Below are positions 62,248 through 64,000 of a stretch of 64,000 nt of DNA, piece after piece. The notes beneath the pieces were generated by a model. The model was not told the DNA's origin. It made no database searches and saw only the letters and a program-made list of their open reading frames with translations. The position numbers and the translations under genes are program-made. Position 1 is the stretch's first letter. Each line of letters opens with the position of its first letter. Source of the stretch: Stenotrophomonas tumulicola. Its GTDB lineage: Bacteria; Pseudomonadota; Gammaproteobacteria; Xanthomonadales; Xanthomonadaceae. The stretch spans positions 62,001-126,000 of the forward strand of contig NZ_JACGXS010000005.1 in the NCBI RefSeq assembly GCF_014117215.1. Reading direction: 5' to 3'.

Positions 62248-63612
62248 ATGACCGTTGAAATCGTCAATCCGGCCACCGGCAAGGTGGAATACCGCCACGA
62301 ACTGCTGGACGGCAGTGGCATCGAAGTGCGGCTGCAGGCTGCGGCCGATGCATTCCCGGCATGGTCGGCCCGCTCCCTGCAGGGCCGCGCCGGCGTGCTG
62401 GAGGCGATTGCCATGCAACTGCGCGGTCGACGCCAGGACATCCAGCAGGCGATGACTGCGGAAATGGGCAAGCTGAAGGCCGAGGCGCTGGCCGAGATTG
62501 AAAAGTGCGCACAGGCCTGCGAGTACTACGCCGGGCATGCCGCCGATTACCTGCAGCCGCAGCAGGTCGACACCGAGGCACACCGCAGCTATGTCCGCTA
62601 TGAACCGATTGGTTGCGTGTTCGCGGTGATGCCGTGGAACTTCCCGATCTGGCAGGTATTCCGCTTCCTGGCGCCGGCATTCATGGCGGGCAACGTGGCC
62701 CTGCTCAAGCACGCCAGCAACGTGCCCCGGTGTGCCGACCTGATCCTGGAGGTGGTGCGTGCCGGCGGCGCGCCGGCCGGCGTATTCGATGTGCTGCATA
62801 TCGACAACGACCAGGCGGCCGAGGTGTTGCGCGACCGCCGGGTGAAGGCGGTGACGTTGACCGGCAGCGAGCGCGCTGGCCGTTCCATCGCGGCCAACGC
62901 GGGCGAGCAGCTGAAGAAGTGCGTGATGGAGCTGGGGGGCAGCGATGCCTTCGTGGTCCTGGATGACGCCGACATGGACAAGACCGTGGAAGCGGCAGTG
63001 AAGTCGCGCTTCGACAACAGTGGCCAGACCTGCATCGCGGCCAAGCGCTTCATCGTGGTCGAAGCGGTCGCCGAGGAATTCACCCGGCGCTTCGTCGAGG
63101 CTGCCGGCCAGCGGCGCCATGGTGATCCGGCCGACGCCAGCACCACGCTGGCACCGATGGCCCGTGCGGACCTGCGCGATGAGCTGCACAGGCAGGTGCA
63201 GGCCAGCGTGGCGAAGGGCGCACGGGTGCTGTTGGGCGGAGAGCCCATTGCAGGCACCTACGCCGGCTACCCGGCCACCGTGCTGGACCGGGTCGGGCCG
63301 GGCATGCCGGCCTATGACGAGGAACTGTTCGGGCCGGTAGCGGCGGTGATCCGGGTAAGGGACGAGGCCGACGCGCTGCGCGTTGCCAACGACACCCGCT
63401 TTGGGCTGGGCGGCAGTGTCTGGACGGCTGATGCCGCACGTGGGGAATCTTTCGCGCAGCACATGGAGTGCGGTGCCGCGTTCGTCAATTCCGTGGTCAA
63501 GAGCGATGCGCGGCTGCCGTTCGGTGGCAGCAAGCAGTCAGGCTTTGGCCGTGAACTGGCCGAGCATGGCATCCATGAGTTCATGAACATCAAGACGGTC
63601 TACGTGGCCTGA
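62248..63612 (+). CDS. NAD(P)-dependent succinate-semialdehyde dehydrogenase-like
   Basis: The 454-residue aldehyde dehydrogenase has the catalytic glutamate in VMELGGSDAFVVLDD and the cysteine in NSGQTCIAAKR. VMPWNFPIWQVFRFLAPAFM AGN and LTGSERAGRSIA mark the Sad/GabD-like subgroup. It would oxidise succinate semialdehyde made at the end of putrescine and GABA breakdown, closing the pathway started by the neighbouring genes. CAGGAG lies before the ATG. The 106-base gap after potI suggests either the same or a separate transcript. Confidence 0.87.
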   Translation: MTVEIVNPATGKVEYRHELLDGSGIEVRLQAAADAFPAWSARSLQGRAGVLEAIAMQLRGRRQDIQQAMTAEMGKLKAEALAEIEKCAQACEYYAGHAADYLQPQQVDTEAHRSYVRYEPIGCVFAVMPWNFPIWQVFRFLAPAFMAGNVALLKHASNVPRCADLILEVVRAGGAPAGVFDVLHIDNDQAAEVLRDRRVKAVTLTGSERAGRSIAANAGEQLKKCVMELGGSDAFVVLDDADMDKTVEAAVKSRFDNSGQTCIAAKRFIVVEAVAEEFTRRFVEAAGQRRHGDPADASTTLAPMARADLRDELHRQVQASVAKGARVLLGGEPIAGTYAGYPATVLDRVGPGMPAYDEELFGPVAAVIRVRDEADALRVANDTRFGLGGSVWTADAARGESFAQHMECGAAFVNSVVKSDARLPFGGSKQSGFGRELAEHGIHEFMNIKTVYVA

Positions 63613-63618
63613 CCTGCT

Positions 63619-63656
63619 GCACGGGGAGCGCCGCGCCGTGCCCGGCGCTCCCGTGC
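63619..63656. terminator. Hairpin between convergent genes
   Basis: GCACGGGGAGCGCC and GGCGCTCCCGTGC pair with a one-base bulge around an 11-base loop. There is no clear T-run. It is probably a bidirectional transcript end. Confidence 0.45.
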
Positions 63657-63662
63657 GCAGGG

Positions 63663-64000
63663 TCACAGCCATTTCGCGCGCTTGAACAGCCGATACAGCC
63701 CCACGCATACCGCGCCCACGCCGATGATCACCAGCGGATACGCCCAGGGCTTGTCCAGCTCCGGCATGTGGGTGAAGTTCATTCCATACCAGCTGGTGAT
63801 CAGGGTAGGGGCAGCCAGCAGCGCAGCCCATGCACCCAGTCGTTTGACGGTTTCGCCCTGAGCCAGCGTCACCAGCGAAAGGTTGACGCTGAGCGCGGTG
63901 CCCAGCATCTCGCGCAGGGTATCGATCACGTCGCTGATGCGCACCGCGTGGTCGTGCACGTCGCGGATGTACAGCTTCACTTCGTCGGGTACCAGTCCAC
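63663..64000 (-). CDS. corA: CorA-type divalent metal transporter, C-terminal fragment
   Basis: The gene runs off the window. The visible 112 residues include GLVPDEVKLYIRDVHDHAVR ISDVIDTLREML, a long helix of the pore stalk. Two membrane helices follow, with the signature YGMN between them (SWYGMNFTHMPELDKPWAYP), and a basic tail (FKRAKWL). The GMN motif at the pore entrance is diagnostic of CorA magnesium/cobalt/nickel channels. The N-terminal cytosolic funnel is missing. Confidence 0.9.
   Translation of the reverse strand, partial: GLVPDEVKLYIRDVHDHAVRISDVIDTLREMLGTALSVNLSLVTLAQGETVKRLGAWAALLAAPTLITSWYGMNFTHMPELDKPWAYPLVIIGVGAVCVGLYRLFKRAKWL

Overview
The window is high-GC gammaproteobacterial DNA, most consistent with Stenotrophomonas (S. 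maltophilia complex). The reasons are the gene content, the macRS-macABC arrangement, the many LasA/RHS-type secreted proteins, and above all the dozen or so palindromic elements that begin with GTAG and end with CTAC. These match the GTAG-type REP (SMAG) family known from S. maltophilia. This assignment rests on recognition, not on a database search.

0-12.5 kb: the 3' end of RNase R, a GFA-family protein, rlmB, the macABC tripartite export operon diverging from its two-component pair macRS, a periplasmic-sensor diguanylate cyclase, and RNase T. 12.6-20 kb: a minus-strand phosphate regulon block (porin, two tandem pstS genes each with a candidate Pho box, pstC-pstA-pstB, phoU). 20-27.7 kb: housekeeping genes (nth, an FKBP-type foldase, a DUF1289-Nudix fusion, a mercaptopyruvate sulfurtransferase, an AmpD-like amidase, an alpha/beta hydrolase, rlmL). 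27.8-36.3 kb: a ferri-siderophore uptake operon (TonB receptor, DUF3649, PepSY, DUF3325) behind a Fur-box promoter, a LasA-type M23 protease, a DUF445 protein and a ParB-like protein.

36.4-51.5 kb is the accessory core: a polymorphic-toxin (RHS/YD-repeat) island. Two Sec-exported YD-repeat proteins lie in tandem. The second ends in a deaminase-fold tip followed by a DUF416-like partner. Downstream is a graveyard and reservoir of exchangeable parts: an orphan tip and partner, a 480-bp duplicate of the RHS core joined to a different tip and partner, a mini-RHS with an intact M23 peptidase tip and a lipoprotein partner, and a mini-RHS cut at its 5' end beside an IS3 remnant. Between the modules are copies of one hairpin (ACAAGGCCCGC stem), three XRE-regulator copies (one intact), a REP-associated transposase remnant with a nonsense codon, and the 3' half of a tRNA-Thr(CGT) gene that looks like an attachment site. 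Base composition drops in the tips and partners, as expected for horizontally exchanged modules.

51.7-64 kb returns to chromosomal backbone: two hypothetical proteins, an MHS-family transporter, a five-copy REP array, and a putrescine uptake and catabolism cluster (gamma-glutamylputrescine oxidase-like, gamma-glutamylputrescine synthetase-like, potFGHI, succinate-semialdehyde dehydrogenase-like). It ends in a truncated CorA-type transporter.
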